This document shows positions 1-4,619 of a stretch of DNA of 5,685 nt, piece by piece. Origin of the DNA: Phyllobacteriaceae bacterium (GTDB taxonomy: Bacteria > Pseudomonadota > Alphaproteobacteria > Rhizobiales > Ancalomicrobiaceae); the NCBI GenBank assembly GCA_012517025.1, contig JAAYVT010000146.1:1-5685 (forward strand). Reading direction: 5' to 3'. The stretch's first letter is position 1. Every line of letters starts with the position of its first letter. The position numbers were made by a program, and so were the translations under genes. A model generated the notes under the pieces. The model had not been told where the DNA came from and made no database searches. It was given only the letters and a program-made list of their open reading frames with translations.

Positions 1-1
1 C

Positions 2-703
2 TACGGCACCAAGACCATCGCCCCGGTCGCCAAGATCGTCGGCCCCGGCAACGCCTACGTCGCCGCCGCCAAGCGCCGCGTCTTCGGCAAGGTCGGCATC
101 GACATGATCGCCGGCCCCTCCGAGGTGCTGATCGTCGCCGACGCGAACAACGACCCCGATTGGATCGCCGCCGACCTGCTCGCCCAGGCCGAGCACGACC
201 CGGCCGCCCAGTCGATCCTGATCACCGATTCGCCGATCCTCGCCGACGCGGTCGAGAAGGCCGTCGCCAAGCAGCTCGCCACCCTGTCGCGCGCCGCCAC
301 CGCGCGGGCGAGCTGGCTCGACTACGGCGCCGTCGTCCTGGTGCGCAAGCTCGACGAGGCGGTGCCGCTGGCCGACCGCATCGCCGCCGAGCACCTCGAG
401 ATCGCCCTCGACGACCCCGAGCCCTTCGCCGCCAAGGTCCGCAACGCCGGCGCCCTGTTCCTCGGCCACTACACCCCGGAGGCGATCGGCGACTACGTCG
501 GCGGCTCCAACCACGTCTTGCCGACCGCCCGTTCGGCGCGTTTCTCCTCCGGCCTGTCGACCCTGGACTTCGTCAAGCGGACGTCGATCCTGCGTCTCGA
601 CGCCGAGGGGCTGCGAGCGCTCGGGCCGGCGGCGATGCTGCTGGCCGAATCCGAAGGGCTGGACGCGCACGGTCGCTCCGTGTCGATCCGCCTCAACCTC
701 TGA
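2..703 (+). CDS. hisD: Histidinol dehydrogenase, C-terminal part (5' end outside window)
   Basis: HisD is a zinc enzyme that oxidises L-histidinol to L-histidine in two NAD+-dependent steps, the last reactions of cytoplasmic histidine biosynthesis. The frame is open from base 2 to a TGA at 701-703. It gives 233 residues, a little over half of the usual ~430, so the N-terminal half lies upstream. Visible signatures are the VGPGNAYVAAAKR segment, IAGPSEVL, QAEHDP (Gln at 184-186 and His at 193-195, matching the family zinc ligands), AEHLEI (Glu-His at 389-394, the catalytic pair), GDYVGGSNHVLPT (family Asp zinc ligand and a conserved His) and a final AHGRSVSIRLNL with the last His ligand. No key residue is missing in the visible part and there is no frameshift. 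A stem-loop and 61 bases separate it from the UPF0262 gene, so co-transcription is plausible but not shown. Confidence 0.97.
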   Translation, partial: YGTKTIAPVAKIVGPGNAYVAAAKRRVFGKVGIDMIAGPSEVLIVADANNDPDWIAADLLAQAEHDPAAQSILITDSPILADAVEKAVAKQLATLSRAATARASWLDYGAVVLVRKLDEAVPLADRIAAEHLEIALDDPEPFAAKVRNAGALFLGHYTPEAIGDYVGGSNHVLPTARSARFSSGLSTLDFVKRTSILRLDAEGLRALGPAAMLLAESEGLDAHGRSVSIRLNL

Positions 704-716
704 CCGCCCGCCGCGC

Positions 717-734
717 CGCGCGGGCTTCCGCGCG
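717..734 (+). other. Stem-loop between hisD and the UPF0262 gene
   Basis: A perfect 7-bp all-GC stem (CGCGCGG at 717-723, CCGCGCG at 728-734) with the 4-base loop GCTT starts 14 bases after the hisD stop. No T-run follows, so it is not a canonical intrinsic terminator. It could partly terminate transcription or protect the 3' end of a processed hisD message. In DNA this GC-rich such stems also arise by chance. Confidence 0.4.
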
Positions 735-764
735 ACGCCCCGGCTCCCCGAAGGGCGCCCGCTC

Positions 765-1262
765 ATGTCTCCCCTGGCCGTCGCCGAGACGCAACCCAAG
801 AACCGCCTCGTCGGCGTCGAGCTCGACGAGGGCTCGATCGCCCGTTCCGGCGCCGACGTCGAGCACGAGCGCGCCACCGCGATCTGGGACCTGATCGAGG
901 AGAACAGCTTCACGCCGGTCGGCCACGACGGCGGCCCCTGGCGGCTGCGTCTCGGCTTCGTCGAGAACCGCCTCGCCTTCGAGATCTCCGACGAGAGCGG
1001 CACGCCGGTCACCGCCCATCTCCTGTCGCTGACCCCGTTCCGCAAGATCGTGAAGGACTATTTCCTGATCTGCGAGAGTTATTTCGCCGCCATTCGCACC
1101 GCCACCCCGTCGCAGATCGAAGCGATCGACATGGGCCGGCGCGGTCTCCACAACGACGGCTCGCAGGTGTTGATGGATCGGCTCGCCGACAAGGTGGCGA
1201 TCGACTTCGACACCGCCCGCCGCCTGTTCACGCTGATATGCGCCCTCCACTGGAAAGGCTGA
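765..1262 (+). CDS. UPF0262 family protein, function unknown
   Basis: This 165-residue protein belongs to UPF0262, a small uncharacterised family known mainly from alphaproteobacteria. I recognise it from the sequence ELDEGSIARSGADVEHERATAIWDLIEENSF near the N-terminus, the PFRKIVKDYFLICESYF segment in the middle and the IEAIDMGRRGLHNDGSQVLMDRL block near the C-terminus, together with its place directly after hisD. There is no signal peptide or membrane segment, so it should be a soluble cytoplasmic protein. The ATG at 765 has a good ribosome site (GAAGGG at 750-755, 9 bases upstream). The stop TGA at 1260-1262 is 5 bases before the next start, and the next gene's ribosome site lies inside its last codons, so the two are probably translationally coupled. 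The family has no established biochemical role, and the neighbours do not settle one. Confidence 0.93.
   Translation: MSPLAVAETQPKNRLVGVELDEGSIARSGADVEHERATAIWDLIEENSFTPVGHDGGPWRLRLGFVENRLAFEISDESGTPVTAHLLSLTPFRKIVKDYFLICESYFAAIRTATPSQIEAIDMGRRGLHNDGSQVLMDRLADKVAIDFDTARRLFTLICALHWKG
1252..1258 (+). promoter_or_regulatory. Ribosome binding site deciding the phosphatase start
   Basis: GGAAAGG lies within the last codons of the UPF0262 gene, 9 bases before the ATG at 1268. It favours that ATG over an in-frame ATG at 1238, which would overlap the upstream gene by 25 bases and add ten residues that do not look like this family. Confidence 0.6.
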
Positions 1263-1267
1263 GCTCG

Positions 1268-1714
1268 ATGGAGCGGACGCAGCCGAGCTCCGTCCTCTTC
1301 ATGTGCGGTCTCAACGCCGTACGCTCGCCGATGGCGGAGTTTCTCGCCCGGCGGCTGTTCGGCAAGACCGTCTACATCAAGTCCGCCGGCGTCCGCAAAG
1401 GCGAGCTCGACCCGTTCTCGGTCAAGGCGATGGAGGAGGTCGGCCTCGACATCTCCCGCCATCGCCCCCGCACCTTCGAGGAGATCGAGGACGACAACTT
1501 CGATCTCATCATCACCCTGGCGCCGGAGGCCCACCACAAGGCGCTGGAATTGACCCGGACGCTCGCCGCCGACGTCGAATATTGGCCGACCCCGGATCCC
1601 CAGCTCGCCACCGGCTCGCGCGATCAGATCATGGAGAGCTATCGCGCCGTCCGCGACGGGCTGGAAAACCGCATCCGCTACCGCCTCGATTGGAAGCCGT
1701 CGGGCGGCAATTGA
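1268..1714 (+). CDS. Low-molecular-weight phosphatase / ArsC-like protein
   Basis: This 148-residue protein has the low-molecular-weight protein tyrosine phosphatase fold, shared with thioredoxin-coupled arsenate reductases. The phosphate loop is at residues 13-20, CGLNAVRS, fitting C-X5-R-S with nucleophile Cys13 and Arg19; the preceding VLFM strand is typical. Asp110 in TPDPQ is the probable general acid, and the ending ESYRAVRDGLENRI resembles ArsC-type members. Cys13 is the only cysteine, so the resolving cysteine pair of thioredoxin-dependent ArsC is absent. I therefore prefer a phosphatase or an uncharacterised subfamily over an arsenate reductase, although database names for relatives often say arsenate reductase. 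No ArsR regulator or arsenite pump gene is nearby. It starts 5 bases after the UPF0262 stop, so the two probably form an operon. Confidence 0.87.
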   Translation: MERTQPSSVLFMCGLNAVRSPMAEFLARRLFGKTVYIKSAGVRKGELDPFSVKAMEEVGLDISRHRPRTFEEIEDDNFDLIITLAPEAHHKALELTRTLAADVEYWPTPDPQLATGSRDQIMESYRAVRDGLENRIRYRLDWKPSGGN

Positions 1715-1726
1715 ACCCTCGGGTTC
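1713..1726 (+). other. Small hairpin over the phosphatase stop codon
   Basis: GAACCC (1713-1718) and GGGTTC (1721-1726) form an inverted repeat that overlaps the TGA stop at 1712-1714. Folded, it gives a 5-bp stem with a CTCG loop, followed by CCTTTCCC. The stem is short and the T-run has only three bases, so it could be a weak terminator or pause site before maf, or chance. Confidence 0.3.
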
Positions 1727-1789
1727 CCTTTCCCGCCGCCTTCCGTTAGCGTGCCCGCCACTTCCCGTCCTCCTCAGAAGAGTCGTCCG

Positions 1790-2428
1790 ATGACCGCCGT
1801 CCGTCCCAAACTCGTGCTGGCCTCCGCCTCGCCGCGCCGTCTGGGACTGCTGCAGCAGATCGGTCTCGACCCCGACCATCTCCATCCCACCGACGTCGAC
1901 GAGACCCCGCAGGCCGGCGAGTTGCCGCGCCAGCTCGCCCTGCGGCTGGCCGAGGACAAGGCCAAGGCGGCGCTCGCTTGGTCGAAGCGCGACGCCGAAT
2001 GGACCGGCGCCTTCATCCTGACCGCCGACACCGTGGTCGCCGTCGGCCGCCGCTGCCTCCCCAAGGCCGAGACCCGCGACGAGGCCGAGGCCTGCCTGCG
2101 CCTGCTCTCCGGCCGCGCCCACCGGGTGTGGACCGGGCTCGCCCTGGTGACCCCGGCCGGCTCGATCAAGAAGCGGCTGGTGGAGACCCGCCTGCGCTTC
2201 AAGCGCCTGTCGCACGCCGAGCTCACCGCCTATCTCGCCTCCGACGAGTGGCGCGGCAAGGCCGGCGGCTATGCGATCCAAGGCTTGGCCGGCGCCTTCG
2301 TGGCGCGGCTGATCGGCTCCTATCCGAACGTCGTCGGCCTGCCGCTCTACGAGGCGGCGACGCTGCTCGAGGGCGCCGGCTATCCGGTGCGCGACGGCTG
2401 GGGGGGCGCCATCGCCCCGATGGTGTGA
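1790..2428 (+). CDS. maf: Maf-like nucleoside triphosphate pyrophosphatase (dTTP/UTP type)
   Basis: Maf proteins hydrolyse nucleoside triphosphates to the monophosphate and pyrophosphate, clearing non-canonical or excess nucleotides; overexpression is linked to septum inhibition in Bacillus. The 212 residues carry SASPRR at 12-17, DVDET at 35-39, ADTVV at 79-83 with the probable catalytic Asp80, and GKAGGYAIQG at 156-165. The stretch IGSYPNVVGLPL at 175-186 and the GGYAIQG form point to the YhdE/MafA subgroup (dTTP, UTP) rather than the YceF/MafB subgroup. Length is normal. I chose ATG 1790, which has AGAAGAG at 1776-1782 seven bases upstream and puts the KLVLASASPRR strand close to the N-terminus; the in-frame GTG at 1751 would add 13 Pro/Arg-rich residues. 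The stop is 2 bases before yacG, so the pair is almost certainly co-translated. No infA gene lies just upstream. Confidence 0.95.
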   Translation: MTAVRPKLVLASASPRRLGLLQQIGLDPDHLHPTDVDETPQAGELPRQLALRLAEDKAKAALAWSKRDAEWTGAFILTADTVVAVGRRCLPKAETRDEAEACLRLLSGRAHRVWTGLALVTPAGSIKKRLVETRLRFKRLSHAELTAYLASDEWRGKAGGYAIQGLAGAFVARLIGSYPNVVGLPLYEAATLLEGAGYPVRDGWGGAIAPMV

Positions 2429-2430
2429 CG

Positions 2431-2613
2431 ATGGCGAGCAAGACCGCCCCCGACGCCCCGACCCGCCCCTGTCCGATCTGCGGTCGCCCGGCGAGCCGCG
2501 AGCATCGCCCCTTCTGCTCGCCGCGCTGTCGCCAGATCGACCTGCATCGCTGGCTGACCGGCGCCTACGCCGTCCCCGTCGTCGAGGAGGACGGCGGCGA
2601 ACGCGAGGAGTGA
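2431..2613 (+). CDS. yacG: DNA gyrase inhibitor YacG, zinc-finger protein
   Basis: YacG is a small zinc-binding protein that in E. coli binds the GyrB C-terminal region and blocks DNA binding by gyrase. This copy has 60 residues. The zinc finger uses Cys14, Cys17, Cys29 and Cys33 (CPIC, then FCSPRC), a C-X2-C-X11-C-X3-C spacing. It is followed by the conserved RQIDLHRWLTGAYAVP segment and an acidic tail (VVEEDGGEREE). From memory the E. coli protein has four more residues between the two cysteine pairs, and the shorter spacing is common in alphaproteobacterial members. The ATG is 2 bases after the maf stop with no clear ribosome site of its own, so translation probably depends on coupling to maf. 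A maf-yacG pairing is familiar in this order. Confidence 0.94.
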   Translation: MASKTAPDAPTRPCPICGRPASREHRPFCSPRCRQIDLHRWLTGAYAVPVVEEDGGEREE

Positions 2614-2638
2614 CGGCGGAGACGGGCGCGACGGCTCC

Positions 2639-2655
2639 CGCCGATCGGATCGGCG
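2639..2655 (+). other. Stem-loop after yacG (first of two)
   Basis: CGCCGATC (2639-2646) and GATCGGCG (2648-2655) are perfect 8-bp inverted copies around one central G. As RNA this gives a 7-bp stem with a CGG loop, 26 bases past the yacG stop. No T-run follows. It may end or protect the 3' end of the maf-yacG message. Confidence 0.35.
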
Positions 2656-2677
2656 AGGCATGGCTGCTCCGGCGCCG

Positions 2678-2697
2678 CGGCCGGTCCGAGCCGGCCG
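2678..2697 (+). terminator. Possible terminator or 3' stabilising hairpin after yacG
   Basis: CGGCCGG (2678-2684) and CCGGCCG (2691-2697) form a perfect 7-bp GC stem, or 8 bp with a T-G closing pair, and a loop centred on CCGA. It is followed by TCTCGTGGTC, so the T-rich tail is weak. Its position between yacG and the tRNA promoter fits the end of the upstream transcription unit, but the lack of a T-run keeps the call uncertain. Confidence 0.35.
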
Positions 2698-2761
2698 TCT
2701 CGTGGTCCGAGCTCGACTATCCACAGCCTTCGCGTGGAACGACTTTTCGGGGTCGGCCCTC

Positions 2762-2790
2762 TGGACAGGTCCGAGGTCACCGATTATAAG
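2762..2790 (+). promoter_or_regulatory. Sigma-70-type promoter for tRNA-Phe
   Basis: A -35 box TGGACA (2762-2767) and a -10 box TATAAG (2785-2790) are separated by exactly 17 bases. Each matches the housekeeping consensus at five of six positions. Transcription should start near 2797, leaving a leader of about 40 bases before the mature tRNA. The bases after the -10 box, GCGGCC, form a GC-rich discriminator of the sort seen at stringently controlled stable-RNA promoters, though in this genome GC-rich sequence is the default. Confidence 0.7.
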
Positions 2791-2803
2791 GCGGCCCACC
2801 AAC

Positions 2804-2830
2804 GAGGCGGCGGCGACGCTCGCCGGCCTC
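2804..2830 (+). other. Leader hairpin upstream of tRNA-Phe
   Basis: GAGGC (2804-2808) pairs with GCCTC (2826-2830), and CGGCGA (2811-2816) pairs with TCGCCG (2820-2825). The result is an 11-bp stem with a two-base bulge (GG at 2809-2810) and a CGC loop. It ends 8 bases before the tRNA 5' end, so it lies in the predicted precursor leader removed by RNase P. Confidence 0.4.
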
Positions 2831-2838
2831 GCCCGGTC

Positions 2839-2914
2839 GCCTGGGTAGCTCAGTTGGTAGAGCAGCGGATTGAAAATCCGCGTGTCGCTGGTTCGATTCC
2901 GGCCCCAGGCACCA
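2839..2914 (+). tRNA. tRNA-Phe (anticodon GAA)
   Basis: A full cloverleaf can be drawn. The acceptor stem is GCCTGGG (2839-2845) with CCCAGGC (2904-2910). The D arm is GCTC/GAGC with loop AGTTGGTA (2848-2863). The anticodon stem is GCGGA/TCCGC with loop TTGAAAA and anticodon GAA at 2872-2874. The variable loop is GTGTC. The T arm is GCTGG/CCGGC with loop TTCGATT and one G-T pair. The discriminator is A2911, and CCA is encoded at 2912-2914. GAA reads both phenylalanine codons. A T-run (2915-2918) follows directly. I found no mismatch that would suggest a pseudogene. Confidence 0.98.
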
Positions 2915-3165
2915 TTTTCCCCCTCCGAAGACATCCGAGACCGTCCACGTACGATCCTCGCCGATCGATCTCGTCGGCGTCTCGTGTTCCCGAACCTTCG
3001 CGCCGGAAGACGCGGCACACGCCGCGGCGACCCGACCGACGGCCGAACCCTCGCGACACGATCTCGCTCCGAACCATCGCCTCGACGGGCCTCGTCTCTC
3101 TGCCTATTGACGAATACGTACATTTAATATCGTTTTCGGCATATTCGATCCTTCACGAGCCCCCG
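2915..3165. other. Non-coding spacer between tRNA-Phe and the DUF4442 gene
   Basis: No convincing gene lies here; the frames open across it are low-complexity Arg/Ser/Pro translations running through or antisense to the tRNA. It holds a short T-run after the tRNA, a 6-bp stem-loop (CGCCGA at 2959-2964, TCGGCG at 2974-2979) and, at about 3103-3150, an AT-rich patch treated separately. A tRNA gene can serve as an integration site, but I see no integrase gene and no repeat of the tRNA 3' end in the window. Confidence 0.6.
3103..3150 (+). promoter_or_regulatory. AT-rich promoter-like patch upstream of the DUF4442 gene
   Basis: This patch stands out in its GC-rich setting. It contains TTGACG (3107-3112), one base off the -35 consensus, then TTTAATAT (3123-3130) and CATATT (3140-3145), which resemble -10 boxes. 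The spacings are not right for a standard promoter: TTGACG to TAATAT is 12 bases and to CATATT is 27. CGAATA (3111-3116) and TATTCG (3142-3147) are inverted copies 25 bases apart. The gene very likely has its promoter here, but the exact boxes are unclear. Confidence 0.4.
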
Positions 3166-3624
3166 ATGCGCGCCTCCCTCTTCCGCCACCTGATCAATCT
3201 GTGGCCGCCGTTCTTCTTCACCGGCATCCGCTGCACGCGTCTCTCCGACGATTACCGCGTCGCCGAAGTCGAGTTGCGGCTGGGCTGGACCAATCGCAAC
3301 GCCATGGGCGTGCATTTCGGCGGCTCGCTGTTCGCCATGACCGACCCGTTCTACATGCTGATGCTGATGAAGGCGCTCGGTCGCGACCACGTCGTCTGGG
3401 ACAAGGCGGCGACGATCGACTTCGTCTCGCCGGGACGCGGCACCGTCACCGCCCGCTTCCGCCTCGACGACGATCGCCTCGCCGAGATCCGCGCCGCCGC
3501 CGCGACCGGCGACAAAGTCCTGCCGGTCTTCCGCGTCGAGGTGACGGGCGACGACGGCAAGCTCGTCGCCACCGTCGATCGCACCCTCTACGTCCGCCGT
3601 AAACGCGCCGCCGCAGCCGCCTGA
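3166..3624 (+). CDS. DUF4442 family protein, hotdog-fold thioesterase-like
   Basis: The 152 residues look like the DUF4442 family, related to PaaI/YiiD-type hotdog thioesterases; the substrate is unknown. Recognisable parts are the N-terminal helix with NLWPPFFFTG (11-20), a strand VAEVELRLGW (32-41), the motif NRNAMGVHFGGSLFAMTDPFYMLMLM (43-68), which includes His50 and Asp60 in the region that holds the active site in hotdog enzymes, and WDKAATIDFVSPGRGTVTARFRL (78-100). The Phe/Met-rich stretches are amphipathic hotdog core, not clear membrane spans. The ATG at 3166 fits the family N-terminus, but the ribosome site is weak (only GAG at 3157-3159). The gene is alone on its strand and its last 37 bases overlap the converging LysR gene. 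An acyl-CoA or acyl-ACP thioesterase role is plausible but unproven. Confidence 0.82.
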   Translation: MRASLFRHLINLWPPFFFTGIRCTRLSDDYRVAEVELRLGWTNRNAMGVHFGGSLFAMTDPFYMLMLMKALGRDHVVWDKAATIDFVSPGRGTVTARFRLDDDRLAEIRAAAATGDKVLPVFRVEVTGDDGKLVATVDRTLYVRRKRAAAAA

Positions 3625-4514
3625 CGCGCCCCCGCTGCCGCCCGCAGCGCCTGCACCATCGCGCGAAGCCCCGGTTCCAACACCTTGTCGCGTCTGAGCA
3701 CGATGCCGAGCCGACGTTCGAGAGGCGGGCTCAACGGCCGCGTCACGATCGCCCCGCTCGGCGCCTCCGGCGGAAACGCCAGGCTCGGCAGCACCGCCGC
3801 GCCGAGCCCCGCCCCGACCAGCTCCCGGATGGTCTCGACGCTGCCGAGCTCCATCACCGGTCGCGCCGCCACCCCGCCGGCGGCGAACCAGTCGTCGACG
3901 ATGCGGCGGGTCGCGCCGTGCGATTCGTAGAGGATCAGCGGATGGCGGGCGAGCTCGGCGGCGCCGATCGGCTCACCCTCCCCGCCCGCCTCGCGCGGCA
4001 TCACCGCCACCAGCGGATCGTCGGTCAATCCCTCCACCACGAAGGCGCGGCCGGTCGCCGGCAGCGTCACCAGCGCCACGTCGAGCCGATTGGCCTCGAG
4101 ATCGGTCAGAAGATCGGCCGTGTCGCCGGTGCGCACGATGATCTCGAGCCCCGGCATCCGCTCGCGCAGGGTCCTGAGCGGCCCGGGCAGGAAATGCAGG
4201 CAGGCGGTCGCCCCGGTGCCGATGGCGACGCGCCCAATCGCCCCGGCGCGGTGCGGCGTGATCGCCGCGATCGCCGCCGCATGCGCCGCCTCCAGCCGGT
4301 CGACGTGGACGAGCAGCTCGGCGCCCGCCTCCGTCGGCGTCACCCGCCGCCCCACCCGTTCGAGCAGCCGCACCCCGAGCTCGCGCTCCAGCCGACGGAT
4401 CTTGAGGCTCATCGCCGATTGGCTGAGCCCCGCCGCCTCCGCCGCGCGAGTGAAACCGCCGCTCGCCGCCACGGCGCGGAAGGCGAACAGAAGATCGAGG
4501 TCGGGACCGAACAT
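3588..4514 (-). CDS. LysR-family transcriptional regulator
   Basis: The 308 residues are the usual LysR length. The N-terminal winged helix-turn-helix is clear: DLDLLFAFRAVAASGGFTRAAEAAGLSQSAMSLKIRRLERELGVRLLER, with the HTH at about 21-40, then GRRVTPTEAG (55-64) and a linker helix to about residue 90. The effector-binding domain begins near 95 (GRVAIGTGA) and includes LEANRLDVALVTLP and the closing GAGLGAAVLPS region. The ATG at 4514 is preceded by GAGGAAAA (4529-4522 on this strand) with about 7 bases of spacing, so the start is well supported; upstream in-frame sequence is only antisense of the GNAT gene. LysR regulators commonly control the divergent gene and themselves, so the GNAT/MFS pair is the likely target. 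A perfect dyad overlaps the upstream region. The effector cannot be told. The 3' end overlaps the DUF4442 gene. Confidence 0.95.
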   Translation of the reverse strand: MFGPDLDLLFAFRAVAASGGFTRAAEAAGLSQSAMSLKIRRLERELGVRLLERVGRRVTPTEAGAELLVHVDRLEAAHAAAIAAITPHRAGAIGRVAIGTGATACLHFLPGPLRTLRERMPGLEIIVRTGDTADLLTDLEANRLDVALVTLPATGRAFVVEGLTDDPLVAVMPREAGGEGEPIGAAELARHPLILYESHGATRRIVDDWFAAGGVAARPVMELGSVETIRELVGAGLGAAVLPSLAFPPEAPSGAIVTRPLSPPLERRLGIVLRRDKVLEPGLRAMVQALRAAAGARQAAAAARLRRT

Positions 4515-4521
4515 CGATGAG

Positions 4522-4529
4522 TTTTCCTC
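4522..4529 (-). promoter_or_regulatory. Ribosome binding site of the LysR gene
   Basis: On the minus strand this reads GAGGAAAA and lies 7 bases from the ATG at 4514. It fixes the LysR start. Its upstream edge runs 3 bases into the inverted repeat at 4527-4552. Confidence 0.65.
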
Positions 4530-4552
4530 ATGCTTCGCATGACGAGCATGAG
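4527..4552. promoter_or_regulatory. Perfect inverted repeat, candidate LysR operator
   Basis: CTCATGCT (4527-4534) and AGCATGAG (4545-4552) are perfect 8-bp inverted copies separated by 10 bases, with a further palindromic CATG (4538-4541) at the exact centre. The site lies between the divergent LysR and GNAT genes, 13 to 38 bases upstream of the LysR start. Its symmetry gives T-N10-A rather than the classical LysR T-N11-A, so it is operator-like but not a textbook LysR box. A role in autoregulation and in control of the divergent genes is inferred from position. Confidence 0.5.
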
Positions 4553-4619
4553 ATTGATCGCCGGTCCGCTTTCTCGCAAGTACCGAGGACCCGCCGCGAA
4601 CGAGAAAGCCCAGACGCCG

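Noticed and set aside
1751..1789. GTG start at 1751 for maf
   Set aside because: It adds 13 Pro/Ser/Arg-rich residues ahead of the conserved first strand and has no ribosome site. The ATG at 1790 has AGAAGAG at good spacing.
1079..2281. 400-codon minus-strand open frame across the UPF0262, phosphatase and maf genes
   Set aside because: It is antisense to three recognised genes, and its Gly/Ala/Arg-rich translation has no family features. Long antisense frames are expected in GC-rich DNA.
2839..2914. tRNA-Phe as an integration site of a mobile element
   Set aside because: No integrase gene, no direct repeat of the tRNA 3' end and no phage-like gene is present in the window. The following genes have the same GC-rich composition.
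2734..3165. Upstream extension of the DUF4442 gene through the tRNA
   Set aside because: The frame runs through the tRNA-Phe gene and a non-coding spacer, and its translation is low-complexity. The family N-terminus begins at 3166.
4554..4582. Plus-strand promoter for the GNAT gene starting at TTGATC (4554-4559)
   Set aside because: The segment 17 bases downstream (CAAGTA, 4577-4582) matches the -10 consensus poorly. The real promoter may be activator-dependent, and I cannot place it.
4530..4619. N-terminal extension of the GNAT gene from the ATG at 4530
   Set aside because: It would place the start inside the inverted repeat, has no ribosome site, and adds 30 residues unlike the family. 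The ATG at 4620 gives a normal PAT length and has GAGAAAG upstream.
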